Shown here one piece after another: positions 8,441 to 17,337 of a DNA stretch of 64,000 nt (positions are counted from its first letter, which is position 1; each line of letters opens with the position of its first letter). The stretch comes from a methanogenic archaeon ISO4-H5 (GTDB taxonomy: Archaea > Thermoplasmatota > Thermoplasmata > Methanomassiliicoccales > Methanomethylophilaceae): positions 1,488,001 to 1,552,000 of the forward strand of contig CP014214.1 in the NCBI GenBank assembly GCA_001560915.1, written 5' to 3'. The translations under genes were made by a program, and so were the position numbers. The notes under the pieces are model-generated. The model worked only from the letters and a program-made list of their open reading frames with translations. It was not told the origin of the DNA and made no database searches.

Positions 8441-9007
8441 TCATTCCTTGTCTGCGATCTCCAGGATATGGGAGATCAGGTTCTTGAGACCCTTCATTCC
8501 GAAGACATCCTTGCGGTAGTCGTCGAAACCGGTCTTGAAGGAAGTGAGAGGACAGCTGCCGATCACGAGCATCTCGCTGTGCAGCATCCAGTAGACGAGT
8601 TCGTTGTATGTGGCATCGGCACCGTCATGCTCCGCCACGGAGATGACCGCACCGTACTTGCCATGGAGTCCCCTGTCGCCTTTGGACAGGACGAAGGCAG
8701 CCTTCTCCAGGAACAGCTTCATGACTCCGGGTGCTCCGCCCGCATAACCCGGCGCGGCCAGGATTATGAGGTCGGCCTGCCTCATCACGTCGAGGATCTC
8801 GTTGGTCCCGTCGGTGACGTCGGCACACATGCCGTCACCTCTCATCTCGCAGGTACGGCAGGCATTGCACGGGGTGAAATGATACTCATAGAGAGGAACG
8901 TGCAGGGTCTCGACCCCGCCTTTCTCCAATTCTTCGATGATATCTCCCACGATGTTGCCGGTGCTGCCGATGGGGCGGGCACTGCCGTTGAGGATGAGGG
9001 CTCTCAT
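8441..9007 (-). CDS. Iron-sulfur flavoprotein / NADPH-dependent FMN reductase family
   Basis: A 188-residue flavodoxin-fold protein beginning with the ILNGSARPIGSTGN FMN-phosphate loop. The block CNACRTCEMRGDGMC (C-x2-C-x2-C-x7-C, near residue 50) is the compact cysteine motif of archaeal iron-sulfur flavoproteins (Isf), which bind FMN plus a 4Fe-4S cluster and move electrons from ferredoxin. The physiological partner is not evident. The VOC gene lies 18 nt upstream on the same strand, so they are probably co-transcribed. Confidence 0.8.
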   Translation of the reverse strand: MRALILNGSARPIGSTGNIVGDIIEELEKGGVETLHVPLYEYHFTPCNACRTCEMRGDGMCADVTDGTNEILDVMRQADLIILAAPGYAGGAPGVMKLFLEKAAFVLSKGDRGLHGKYGAVISVAEHDGADATYNELVYWMLHSEMLVIGSCPLTSFKTGFDDYRKDVFGMKGLKNLISHILEIADKE

Positions 9008-9025
9008 AGGACTCTCAATCCCCGC

Positions 9026-9439
9026 TCAGGATTTATGTTCTTCGCAGGGCACGGCACCTGTCTCGATGACATACAGGACATTGTTGTCATCGTCGAAGAA
9101 GGAGGTCGCCACACCCATGGGAAGCCTCTTGGGATCCATCTTGAAACGTACGCCCTCATCGATCATCCTGCGGTGGAAATCGTAAGGCTCCTCCACACCG
9201 ATGAAGATGCCTGTGTCTACCCCCGTGTTCTCCGAACGGAATATACGTAAGGTAGCGCTTCCGCGGCGGACAACGGCCTCTTCGGGACCGTGATAGATCA
9301 CATCCATCATCAGTATGTCACGGTAGAACCTCAGGGCCTTCTCCGGGTCCTTCGAAGGGACGCTCGCCATGAAAACGGATTCGGGAAGTCCTTCGTCGGT
9401 GTATGTGAAGTTTCCCCCGTGGGGATCTCCTATAGGCAT
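9026..9439 (-). CDS. VOC-superfamily (glyoxalase/bleomycin-resistance fold) protein
   Basis: A 137-residue protein with a single VOC repeat pair: VFMASVPSKDPEKALRFYRD near the N-terminus and a C-terminal NNVLYVIETG strand. The fold supports metal-dependent lyase, dioxygenase or binding roles; substrate unknown. Acidic residues at the usual metal positions are present but I cannot assign activity. It precedes the iron-sulfur flavoprotein gene in the same direction. Confidence 0.7.
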   Translation of the reverse strand: MPIGDPHGGNFTYTDEGLPESVFMASVPSKDPEKALRFYRDILMMDVIYHGPEEAVVRRGSATLRIFRSENTGVDTGIFIGVEEPYDFHRRMIDEGVRFKMDPKRLPMGVATSFFDDDNNVLYVIETGAVPCEEHKS

Positions 9440-9557
9440 AATCCTGATACAGGGAAGAAATTAGTTAAACATGTCTGTCTGGACCCGGATAAAGTTAACG
9501 GCCCTACAGGACAGATTTTTAACTGTATAGCGGATTGCATGGCTCAGGAGTAATCTC

Positions 9558-10430
9558 ATGAGCAAACCAATGTTCACCGGAGAAGAGATCGAGGAGGAGA
9601 CCAGGCGTCTCAGGACCCTCGAGAACATCAAACACGTCATCATTGTCATTTCCGGAAAGGGAGGAGTCGGAAAGAGTACCGTCTCCGCCAACATCGCAGA
9701 GACCCTTTCCATGCAGGGATACCAGACCGGTATCATGGATGTGGACATCACCGGACCCAACATCCCCAAGATGTTCCATGTGGAGGACGAGAAGCTCAGC
9801 GTGGACGACAACCGTCTCCTCGTGCCCGTGGACGTCCCTCCGTCCCTCAAACTGGTCTCCATGGCCTTCCTCCTGCCCAGCAAGGACTCCGCCCTCACCT
9901 GGAGGGGTCCCGTAAGGTCCAGCGCAGTACAGCAGTTCATCGAGGACGTCAACTGGGGTCCCCTGGACTACCTCATCATCGACATGCCCCCGGGAACCGG
10001 AGACGAGGCACTGTCCATCATCCAGCTCATCCCCAAGGCGGACGGTACCGTCATCGTCACCACGCCCCAGGAGGTCTCCCTCCTCGACGCCAGGAAGACC
10101 GTCACCTTCTCCAGCATCGCCAACATCCCCATCATCGGTATCGTGGAGAACATGAGCGGATTCGTCTGCCCCCACTGCGGAGAGGTTACCAACATCTTCA
10201 AATCCGGCGGAGGAGAGGACGCCGCCAACCAGCTCGGAATCCAGTTCCTCGGACGCATCCCTCTCGAGGCAGGCGTCGTGAACTCCGGTGACAAGGGAAT
10301 GCCCGTCGTCATCGCCGAGCCCGACAGCGCATCCGCCAAGGCCTTCAAGTCGGTGGTAGCAAAGATCGTCGACACGATCGAGAACCACCCTGAGGTCCTC
10401 AAGGCCCAGAAGAAGGATATGTCCCAATGA
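9558..10430 (+). CDS. mrp: Mrp/NBP35-family iron-sulfur carrier ATPase (ApbC)
   Basis: A 290-residue P-loop NTPase with the deviant Walker A GKGGVGKST at 33-41, a DVDITGPN block, and the C-terminal CPHC pair (C204, C207) that bridges a 4Fe-4S cluster in the dimer. The family delivers Fe-S clusters to apo-proteins. It overlaps the NifX-like gene by ATGA at 10427-10430, suggesting the two proteins act together in cluster handling. Confidence 0.9.
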   Translation: MSKPMFTGEEIEEETRRLRTLENIKHVIIVISGKGGVGKSTVSANIAETLSMQGYQTGIMDVDITGPNIPKMFHVEDEKLSVDDNRLLVPVDVPPSLKLVSMAFLLPSKDSALTWRGPVRSSAVQQFIEDVNWGPLDYLIIDMPPGTGDEALSIIQLIPKADGTVIVTTPQEVSLLDARKTVTFSSIANIPIIGIVENMSGFVCPHCGEVTNIFKSGGGEDAANQLGIQFLGRIPLEAGVVNSGDKGMPVVIAEPDSASAKAFKSVVAKIVDTIENHPEVLKAQKKDMSQ

Positions 10431-10771
10431 AAGTGGGAGTCATCGCCGAGGGGGACAACCTCGGTGCACTCGTCGGGGAGGACTTCGGTCACTCCCCCTA
10501 CTTCCTCATGGTCGATCTGGACACCTACGATTACACCGTGGTCCAAAACGAATTCTCCGAGAAAGAGATGGCCGGCTACAAAGTGGCCGAGGCCATCGCC
10601 TCCCTCAAAGTGGACGCAGTGATCTGCGGAGGTATCGGAATGCACGGTCTCGAGATCCTGCAGAAGGCCGGGATCCGTGTGTGGTACGATGCCGACGGCA
10701 CCGTCGAGGAGAACCTCGACGACCTGAAAAGAAGAATCGATCTAGAAAAGAAATTCGAAGGGAAGCAGTGA
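10427..10771 (+). CDS. NifX/NifB-C-terminal-like iron-cluster-binding protein
   Basis: A 114-residue single-domain member of the dinitrogenase iron-molybdenum cofactor family (NifX/NafY/NifB-C). These small proteins bind Fe-S or Fe-Mo cluster precursors; in organisms without nitrogenase their role is unknown. Translationally coupled to mrp by a 4-nt overlap. A second copy of this domain is fused to NifB at 45.8 kb in this same window. Confidence 0.85.
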   Translation: MKVGVIAEGDNLGALVGEDFGHSPYFLMVDLDTYDYTVVQNEFSEKEMAGYKVAEAIASLKVDAVICGGIGMHGLEILQKAGIRVWYDADGTVEENLDDLKRRIDLEKKFEGKQ

Positions 10772-10780
10772 GGCTCCGCC

Positions 10781-11410
10781 TCACACTCCCTGCTTATCTC
10801 CCCAGATAATCTTATGGAGCTGGGGAAGCACCCTTACATCCAACTTTTTGGAAACGACCTCTTCCGCCAGGAAACCGAGGTCCATTCCGCCCACCGGACT
10901 GAATATGACGTTGGTGTCAACAGGATGTTCCTCTAGGAACCTCTCGGCATAGATGAGATCGGTCCTGTCGGAGATCACGAACTTGAGCTGATCCTTCTTG
11001 GAAAGGATTCCGAGATTGGACATGCACATGCGGTCCTGCATCCCCGAAGAGGGACACTTGATGTCCATACTGATGATGATCCTTTCGGATGCTGGCACAT
11101 CGGAAAGATCCTTAGAACCGTTAGTCTCCAGGACCACTGTCTTCCCTGCGTCGACGAGACGCTGAAGGAGCTCCGCCGCATCGGGCTGCTCCAAAGGCTC
11201 CCCGCCCGTGAAACATACGTTCTCGGTGGATCCGACCGCTTCAATCAGCTGGTCCACGGTCATGTCAGTGCCTGCTTTGTGATCGAGGGAGAACTTCGTA
11301 TCGCACCATGCGCACCTGAGATTGCATCCTGCCGCCCTTATGAAGAATGTGAGGCGGCCGATCATCAGGCCTTCGCCCTGGATAGACAGGAAGGTCTCCA
11401 CTATCCTCAC
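10781..11410 (-). CDS. queE: 7-carboxy-7-deazaguanine synthase QueE
   Basis: A 209-residue radical SAM enzyme with the cluster motif C29-x3-C33-x2-C36 in AAGCNLRCAWC, converting carboxytetrahydropterin to 7-carboxy-7-deazaguanine on the way to preQ0 and archaeosine in tRNA. The start is GTG at 11410, overlapping the queC stop (GTGA, 11407-11410). It is the last gene of the mmp4-queD-queC-queE operon. Confidence 0.92.
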   Translation of the reverse strand: MRIVETFLSIQGEGLMIGRLTFFIRAAGCNLRCAWCDTKFSLDHKAGTDMTVDQLIEAVGSTENVCFTGGEPLEQPDAAELLQRLVDAGKTVVLETNGSKDLSDVPASERIIISMDIKCPSSGMQDRMCMSNLGILSKKDQLKFVISDRTDLIYAERFLEEHPVDTNVIFSPVGGMDLGFLAEEVVSKKLDVRVLPQLHKIIWGDKQGV

Positions 11411-12093
11411 TGCTGGACACCGTCCTCGTAGGGGATCTCGTCCCTGTATCCGGCCTGCCTGAATCCCTCCAGTCTCAGACGGCAGGAGTCACAGTGGCCG
11501 CATGCCTTGTCCCCGCCGTTGTAGCAGGACCAGGTGAGCTCCAGCGGTGCCCCGAGCCTCTTCCCGGTACGGACTATGTCCGCCTTGGAACTGTGGAGAA
11601 TGGGCAGCATGATCTTGATAGGGTGACCCTCGACACCGGTCTTGGTGCCTTTGGCTAGCATCTGCTCGTAGGCTTCGAAGAACTCGGGCCTGCAGTCGGG
11701 ATATCCGGAGTAGTCGACCACGTTGGCTCCGATGTAGATCCTGTCGGCATCGATGGATTCACAAAGTCCGGCGGCGATGCTCAGGAACACGATGTTCCTG
11801 GCAGGAACGTAGGTTATGGGGATGTTCTCCGCCAGGTTCCCCTCGCGGTCCATGGGGACGTCTATGTCCTTGCGGGTGAGGGCCGAACGGAACGAGGAGA
11901 GGTTGAGGTCGATGACGACGTGGTTCACATTGTAGTGCTTGCAGACATTCTCGGCAGAGGTCAGCTCCCTGGTGTGCCTCTGACCGTATCTGAAACTGAG
12001 CGCGGTGACCTCGCATCCGTCCTCGATGGCCTGGGCCAGGGTAGTGGTCGAATCGAGTCCTCCGGAAAGGAGTACGACAGCCTTCTGGGTCAT
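11407..12093 (-). CDS. queC: 7-cyano-7-deazaguanine (preQ0) synthase QueC
   Basis: A 228-residue ATP-dependent enzyme that turns 7-carboxy-7-deazaguanine into preQ0. The PP-loop SGGLDST is at 10-16, and the C-terminal zinc-binding cysteines appear as CYNG...CGHCDSC. The start ATG 12093 overlaps the queD stop by 4 nt. A longer frame upstream is only the shadow of queD. Confidence 0.93.
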   Translation of the reverse strand: MTQKAVVLLSGGLDSTTTLAQAIEDGCEVTALSFRYGQRHTRELTSAENVCKHYNVNHVVIDLNLSSFRSALTRKDIDVPMDREGNLAENIPITYVPARNIVFLSIAAGLCESIDADRIYIGANVVDYSGYPDCRPEFFEAYEQMLAKGTKTGVEGHPIKIMLPILHSSKADIVRTGKRLGAPLELTWSCYNGGDKACGHCDSCRLRLEGFRQAGYRDEIPYEDGVQQ

Positions 12094-12572
12094 TTCAGTT
12101 CCACCGTGTACCAGGCGGTCTGACCGCGTTCCTCGTCGAGACCTACTGAGACGGATCTCACGTTCTTGGGGAAGTCGACCTCGCGGACCATGCGCTCGGT
12201 CATCATCTTGGTCATCTCCTCCGCAGTGGTGGTGGGGACGTCGAGAAGGACCACGTCCATACGGGGGAACATGTACCTCTTTCCGTTGCATTCCACGTGG
12301 ATGAGCCCGTCCTTCTCCTCCAGGTGGACGATGTCCGACTTGGTGGGCAGGAGGACCATATGGTCCATCTCGTTCATCATCTGCTTCAGCATCTTCTTGA
12401 GGATGACGAAATCCATGATCATGCCGTTCTCCTCGTTGATGTCCCCTTCGAGACGGAGACGCATGACATAGCTGTGGCCGTGGAGCCTGGAGCACTTCTC
12501 GTGATTCGGGATGAAGTGGCAGGCGGAGTACTTGATTCCCGCATGTTCGCCGTCAATCTCGAGGATGCTCAT
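12090..12572 (-). CDS. queD: 6-carboxytetrahydropterin synthase QueD (PTPS family)
   Basis: 160 residues. Zinc ligands H19, H31 and H33 (from HFIPNHEKC and HGHSY) and catalytic C27 match the 6-carboxy-tetrahydropterin synthase pattern. The reaction gives the substrate for QueE in deazaguanine synthesis. The start ATG 12572 overlaps the stop of the marker-4 gene by 4 nt, so it is translationally coupled on both sides. Confidence 0.9.
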   Translation of the reverse strand: MSILEIDGEHAGIKYSACHFIPNHEKCSRLHGHSYVMRLRLEGDINEENGMIMDFVILKKMLKQMMNEMDHMVLLPTKSDIVHLEEKDGLIHVECNGKRYMFPRMDVVLLDVPTTTAEEMTKMMTERMVREVDFPKNVRSVSVGLDEERGQTAWYTVELK

Positions 12573-13318
12573 TGCTTCATCCCCGCCAGCTTCATCGCGA
12601 GAACGATCGAATCGGTGAAATCGGTCTTGACACGGGAGGTGTCCACGAAGACCTTGTCGCTGTTGATGAGGGGCGCTCCGAATGCGGGTGCGTTGCCGAG
12701 GAAGTGCATGACCCTGAAGATCAGGTTGCCGGTGATGCCGTTGGGTGCGATGATGAGATCGGCATCCTCCATTGCATCCTCGATGAGGATCTCCGCATCG
12801 TATGCGTTGTATCCCTTCCTCTTGAGCTGTTTGACGATCTCGACGGCATCGGTGATGCTCTCGTCGACAACATCGATCCTTCCGATGTCCTCGTCCCTTC
12901 CGCCGGACATCACGGCGATATGGACGTCGCCGCATCCGAGCTTCTGCATGAGGGCCTCAGAACGTTCGGCCATGGAGACACGGTCCTCGACGGTCCATCC
13001 CTCGTCGATTCCGACGGGTGCGATGAACACTGCCCTGTCCCTGTAGCCCATGATGACTACCCTCTGAAGCATCTCGAGACCCAGGGCCTTCTTGACGAGG
13101 GGGAGCAGTTTGGAAGATGACATATCTCCGCGGACCGCCGCATCGATGGCACCGCTGGCCAGATCGTCAGCGAGCTTCTGGGGATCCCTGTAGATGATGA
13201 CATTGGGATTGTTGAGTGCGCGCACACTGACCTCTACGAACTTCGAATCGGGGGCGCATCCGATTCCGACCTTGACGTTCGGAAGGTCATCGTCCAAAAG
13301 AATATCGGACTTGAGCAT
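12569..13318 (-). CDS. mmp4: Methanogenesis marker protein 4 (MtxX-like)
   Basis: A 249-residue protein of the methanogenesis marker 4 family, distantly related to phosphotransacetylases; features include VGIGCAPDSKFVEVS near residues 17-31, MSGGRDEDIGRID and the late APNGITGNLIFRVMHFLG block. The family is found mainly in methanogens and its function is unknown. Here it heads a tightly overlapping operon with queD, queC and queE. Family assignment is by recognition of sequence blocks. Confidence 0.82.
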   Translation of the reverse strand: MLKSDILLDDDLPNVKVGIGCAPDSKFVEVSVRALNNPNVIIYRDPQKLADDLASGAIDAAVRGDMSSSKLLPLVKKALGLEMLQRVVIMGYRDRAVFIAPVGIDEGWTVEDRVSMAERSEALMQKLGCGDVHIAVMSGGRDEDIGRIDVVDESITDAVEIVKQLKRKGYNAYDAEILIEDAMEDADLIIAPNGITGNLIFRVMHFLGNAPAFGAPLINSDKVFVDTSRVKTDFTDSIVLAMKLAGMKQ

Positions 13319-13418
13319 ACCCCGAATATCCTGCGCAGATTATTTAGGACTATCGTGCGGGCGCGCGTGTGCACGGTAACCCCTTAACAGGGGGTTGCAT
13401 TCCTTCACAAGTCGTGTT

Positions 13419-13849
13419 ATGGAACGCAAACAGGCTATCTTATTAGTTGCATTGGGCTGCAGCCTTTTCGGATTCCTCGGAGTCTGCACCCGCCACTTCT
13501 TCGCCCTCGGTCTTAACTCATTCGATCTCTCGTTCATCAGGCAGTCGCTCACCTCCGCGGCCCTGTTCGTCATCATTGTCCTGACCAACAGGAAGATCCT
13601 GTCGGTAGACAGGAAGGACATCCTGTTCCTGATCGCATTCGGTGCGGCCAAACTGCTCTCTGACATCGCCTGTTCAAAGGACAGGAAAACACGATGCTGG
13701 CACTGTCAGCTTTACTGCAGATGACCTTCCCCTATTACACCCTTATTCTGTCGGTGGTCATCCTGAATATCAGGATAAAGAAGGGTGCGGAGAAGTACAT
13801 GAAAGAGCACGGCATCAAAAATCCGCGTCAGATCGAATCGAAGACGTAA
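13419..13849 (+). pseudogene. Decayed EamA/DMT-family transporter
   Basis: From ATG 13419 the frame encodes two to three membrane helices typical of the drug/metabolite transporter superfamily (ILLVALGCSLFGFLGVCTRHF and following), then shifts near 13673, where one missing base in gcctgttc breaks the frame. In the next frame the text resumes as QENTMLALSALLQMTFPYYT and runs to TAA 13847. The total is about 143 codons, roughly half a normal 280-300-residue DMT protein, so both a frameshift and a large deletion are present. Its 3' end overlaps the convergent dph2 stop. Confidence 0.75.
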
Positions 13850-14811
13850 TCATCCCATGTGCGGAGGCCTAAGACTATCTCGGTCTCCGGGATCGTGAGC
13901 ATAGGATGATCGTATCTCACAGAGTCGTCCATGGCTATCCTGGGACATGCCGTGTTCACGTATGCGTCGACCCTGTAATGTATCAATGCGGCCGGAGAGA
14001 CCTCGTCCGTCACCAGACGGTAGACCTCCTTGCCTGCGGCCCTCAGTTTCTCCTCGATATCATCGGCCGCAGCCATACGGCACTGACCGATTTTCCCGCA
14101 CACGATCACGAGGAACCTCTCTGCCTTGTCGGCAGCGCAGATGGCGGCGAAACGCCTCCTCAGGATGCGGTCGCGCTTATCATCGAGGTCACGGATCTCT
14201 CCCGTGACGGGATTGAGGATGATGACATGTTTCTTCACTCCGAAGGTGGCTGCGAGCGGATGGAAATCGCCCTCGCCCAGGAACAGGTAGCAGTCCACCT
14301 CGTCCTGGACAGCGATGGCGGACGAACAGTTGCATCCGAGTACCTGTCCCGGATAGAATATACGCCCGTCGCCCTTGCCGATGAGTGCCTTCCTGCCTGT
14401 GGATTCGATTATCTCCTTGGCCCTGGGCAGAAGGTGCACGTACTGTACCGAAGCGAGAAGCCCCACCGACCCCGGGAGTTTGTCGGTATATGCGGTAAGG
14501 GGTGCGTCGATCTCCACCTCGGCGCGTGCCTCGATGTAGAGCACGTCATCGTCCTGGGGGAGATTGGGTATGGGGGAATGGCCGAAATGGACCAGACCAT
14601 GTGCGTATGATTTGTAACCGGTGAAAAGGTCGCAGGCACCGTAGCACGGATATCCCAGAATTACGACCTTGGCTCCCGTATCTTTGAAAATTTGTTCAGA
14701 AAGTTCTATGGCCCGGAGCTTGAGCCCTTCAGGAAGCTGGAGGGCGACAGAGGTGAACCCCCTGTCGCGGATCCAGCTTTCGATAGTATCAATCTGTAGA
14801 TTGAACAGCAT
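13828..14811 (-). CDS. dph2: Diphthamide biosynthesis enzyme Dph2
   Basis: A 327-residue member of the Dph1/Dph2 family, a non-canonical radical SAM enzyme transferring 3-amino-3-carboxypropyl from SAM to the EF-2 histidine. Cysteines C56/C60 (YPCYGAC), C160/C162 (LGCNC) and the late NTACPRIA block supply the 4Fe-4S ligands. ATG 14811 overlaps the L10e stop by one base (TGATG). Its substrate, EF-2, is encoded at 54.4-56.7 kb with the target histidine conserved. Confidence 0.92.
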   Translation of the reverse strand: MLFNLQIDTIESWIRDRGFTSVALQLPEGLKLRAIELSEQIFKDTGAKVVILGYPCYGACDLFTGYKSYAHGLVHFGHSPIPNLPQDDDVLYIEARAEVEIDAPLTAYTDKLPGSVGLLASVQYVHLLPRAKEIIESTGRKALIGKGDGRIFYPGQVLGCNCSSAIAVQDEVDCYLFLGEGDFHPLAATFGVKKHVIILNPVTGEIRDLDDKRDRILRRRFAAICAADKAERFLVIVCGKIGQCRMAAADDIEEKLRAAGKEVYRLVTDEVSPAALIHYRVDAYVNTACPRIAMDDSVRYDHPMLTIPETEIVLGLRTWDDYVFDSI

Positions 14812-15332
14812 CAGTGGACGAGTTCCAGTCCCTTCTCTACGTCGACGTAGCAGGGGGAGGGGAGCTTCATGGATGCTCTCCAGAGAGCGTCCTTGACTGC
14901 GGCAGCGTTGTTGGGGTTGGTGTAGACAGTGTAGATTGCCTGGTTGCACTCAAGCCTTGCAGCAGTTCCGACGGTCTTTCCGAATGCACGGCGCATTCCG
15001 CTGGAAACACGGTCCGCTCCTGCTCCGGTTGCGAGCTTGTTCTCCCTGAGAACGACGTGGGGGTATGCCCTGACCTTGAAGTGGTAGCTCTCGAGGGGGA
15101 GCTTGGAAAGCACCCTGTTGGCGGCGATACGTCCTGCCTCGATGGCAGTGTGCCTGACCTGAACGCGGTTCTTTACTTTGAGGGTGAAAACGACGGGGAA
15201 CTCTGCTTCCTTCCTGACGTTTCCCATTTCAAACTGACTGATCCTAACAGCGGGAACTCCGCCCATGTACTCGCGGCGAGTGTAGGCCATTCCCGTGATC
15301 CTTCTGTACATCGATGCTGGTTTTCTTACCAT
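14811..15332 (-). CDS. rpl10e: Large-subunit ribosomal protein L10e (uL16)
   Basis: 173 residues from ATG 15332, starting MVRKPASMYRRITGMAYTRR as in archaeal L10e. An upstream GTG (15341) is possible but the ggtgg at about -10 and family alignment favour 15332. It sits at the tRNA-facing surface near the peptidyl-transferase centre. Co-transcribed with dph2. Confidence 0.93.
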   Translation of the reverse strand: MVRKPASMYRRITGMAYTRREYMGGVPAVRISQFEMGNVRKEAEFPVVFTLKVKNRVQVRHTAIEAGRIAANRVLSKLPLESYHFKVRAYPHVVLRENKLATGAGADRVSSGMRRAFGKTVGTAARLECNQAIYTVYTNPNNAAAVKDALWRASMKLPSPCYVDVEKGLELVH

Positions 15333-15435
15333 TGATGCCACCTTTTATTTAGTGAATAGAACACCCAAACTCCAAACGCTATATAACCCTATTGCTGGTG
15401 ATTTGGGGGAAAACATCGTTCCGAAAATGAAGAGC

Positions 15436-17124
15436 TCACTTCAGCTTGCCGGCGATCTTCTGTTTGAGAGCGAAAGGCAGCTGGGATGCCCTGAACAGCA
15501 GGGGACGGTAATCCAGGTGTCCCTTGTCGACTCCCCATTTGAATCCCGAGAGCCTCTCGGTGTCGTTCCCCTTCTCGTACGAAATCAGGACCTTCAGCCA
15601 CCCGTCCACGGTATCCGGATCGTAGCAGATCCTCCTGCCGTGGAAGATACTGGACGCGAAACGGATGTAATCGAGCTGGCCTTCTTCCATCGATGGCTGT
15701 ACTTTCTGGCGCATGGCTTCCTCGGGAGGCACGTCGCTGCTGAATACCGGTTTCCCGTCCCTGACATCCTCCAGCGGGGATTCCTGACTGCTAAAGAAGA
15801 ATTCGGCCAGGTTGACGTATGACCATGTGAGACGCTGTCCGGTACGGTCAGTGTAGACGATATGCTTCAGAGTGCTTCCCGCGGTGGTCGCGTAATAGGC
15901 GCCGGTGATCTCGGCATCGGTGCATCCGGTCACCAGGGACTGCGAGGTGTACCTCATGGTGGTGGTATCCACTGCGAGCACCTTGCGTGCACCGGAAAGC
16001 TCGTTCTCCAAGTAGGAACGGTAGCCTTCGAGAGCTTCGTCGCATGCCTTGCGGACCGCCTCAGAGTTCTTCTCGAAATAGTCTCTGGCACTTTCGAAAT
16101 CATCGATAGAAGCGATGTTTTCATCCGCCAGTCTGCCGGTGGCATACAGGTACTTCAGGACCGTGTACGGTGCATCCCTGTCGGTGAGGTTCAGGTTCGC
16201 CATCGCGGTGCACAGCTTGCGGGAACAGTACACATAACTGACCGGAAGATCCCCGCCGAGCTCCTGGTAGGCAAGCATCGGGATGTGTCCGTCGCGCGAG
16301 AAGAAGATTATCCTGTCGAACCCGGATGAATTGCGGATCAGGTAATTTCCGAAAGAGTATGCCATGGGCCCTCCGAACCTTCTGGCTATATCGTACCAGT
16401 ACCCTTTCTCCGCATCGACGGCTCCCATGAGCATGTCGGTCGCTACGAGCATCGAGGCCCCGGCACTCCTGTCCTTCCGGCAGAAGGCCATCTCCTTCCG
16501 GTGGGACACGGCATACCTCTCTTTCAGGGGGATCCATCTGACCGCCCTGAGTCCGTATTTGACGGCGTTGTCCACATCCGCTTTCCTGTTGTCGCCGATC
16601 ATCACTATGCGGTCTGCGGATATTCCTAAGTCCCCGAGGATGTATCTGTACAGGGCACCGGAAGCCTTGTTGCAGTCTGCCGCATTGGAAAGATAGAGCT
16701 TCTCATAACCCCAGTAGTTGTTGGCATCGAGCATGCCTCTGAGGACGGATTCGGGCAGATACATGTCCGAGACGAGGATCACCCTCTTCCCCTGTGCCAG
16801 CACTGACTCGTAGAGAGCCTTGGCGTAAGGATCGGCCACAGAGAATTCGGTCTCCAGCTCAATCTCCTTCTCTTCCAGGCTGCGGTACTTCCCGTCCATC
16901 AGGGAGTATATCTCGTCCAGATTGACCTCCTGACGGATCTCCTTGCGGGCCAGCTTCTCGGCCAGAACACGGGCTTTGGCGAAACCTTCGGCCTGATACT
17001 CGTTCTCCATGAAAAAGAACAGATCGGTCGGCCTCATGAACGGGCGTGTGATCAGGGTGTCGAATACATCGAAAGCCACGACCTCAGCCGTTAGGGTTGC
17101 CTGCTCGTATCCCGATGTCTGCAC
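15436..17124 (-). CDS. HAD-superfamily protein (COG5610-like) with large C-terminal region
   Basis: About 562 residues. The N-terminal 220 residues are a HAD phosphatase-like domain: FDVFDTLITRP (motif I), VILVSDMYLP (motif II) and VMIGDNRKADVDNAVKYG (motif IV). The C-terminal 340 residues are unassigned and include FFSRDGHIPMLAYQELGG. Related proteins occur with surface-polysaccharide genes, but none lies here. GTG 17124 is preferred because aaaggtg precedes it and a TATA-like ttattatatag (17156-17166) would place transcription near 17135; GTG 17154 and 17133 are alternatives. The IS481 element inserted just upstream. Confidence 0.7.
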   Translation of the reverse strand: MQTSGYEQATLTAEVVAFDVFDTLITRPFMRPTDLFFFMENEYQAEGFAKARVLAEKLARKEIRQEVNLDEIYSLMDGKYRSLEEKEIELETEFSVADPYAKALYESVLAQGKRVILVSDMYLPESVLRGMLDANNYWGYEKLYLSNAADCNKASGALYRYILGDLGISADRIVMIGDNRKADVDNAVKYGLRAVRWIPLKERYAVSHRKEMAFCRKDRSAGASMLVATDMLMGAVDAEKGYWYDIARRFGGPMAYSFGNYLIRNSSGFDRIIFFSRDGHIPMLAYQELGGDLPVSYVYCSRKLCTAMANLNLTDRDAPYTVLKYLYATGRLADENIASIDDFESARDYFEKNSEAVRKACDEALEGYRSYLENELSGARKVLAVDTTTMRYTSQSLVTGCTDAEITGAYYATTAGSTLKHIVYTDRTGQRLTWSYVNLAEFFFSSQESPLEDVRDGKPVFSSDVPPEEAMRQKVQPSMEEGQLDYIRFASSIFHGRRICYDPDTVDGWLKVLISYEKGNDTERLSGFKWGVDKGHLDYRPLLFRASQLPFALKQKIAGKLK

Positions 17125-17173
17125 GGTGAACACCTTTCGTTCCCGTACGCCCACCTATATAATAAAGGGATTG

Positions 17174-17188
17174 GCTGGGACGATGGCT
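17174..17188 (+). repeat. Left target-site duplication of the IS481-like element
   Basis: gctgggacgatggct is repeated exactly at 18572-18586 on the other side of the element, a 15-bp duplication within the 4-15 bp range of IS481-family insertions. Confidence 0.88.
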
Positions 17189-17227
17189 TGTTTTAGAAAC
17201 AAGATAAGTTTACAGCAGAATGAATCT

Positions 17228-17290
17228 GAGCGAACAGACACGAGTGAGTGAGCTGACGAAGTCGGCGAACGAACGAGTGTCTGTTCGCTC
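17228..17290 (+). repeat. Left subterminal hairpin of the IS
   Basis: A perfect 14-bp stem (17228-17241 with 17277-17290) surrounds a 35-nt loop containing gagctgacgaagtcg. The same core, in inverted orientation, occupies the loop of the right-end hairpin. Confidence 0.85.
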
Positions 17291-17337
17291 CTGCAAAGAC
17301 TTATCAAAAGTTAGGGTTTTTTCCAGGTTGTCGAAAC

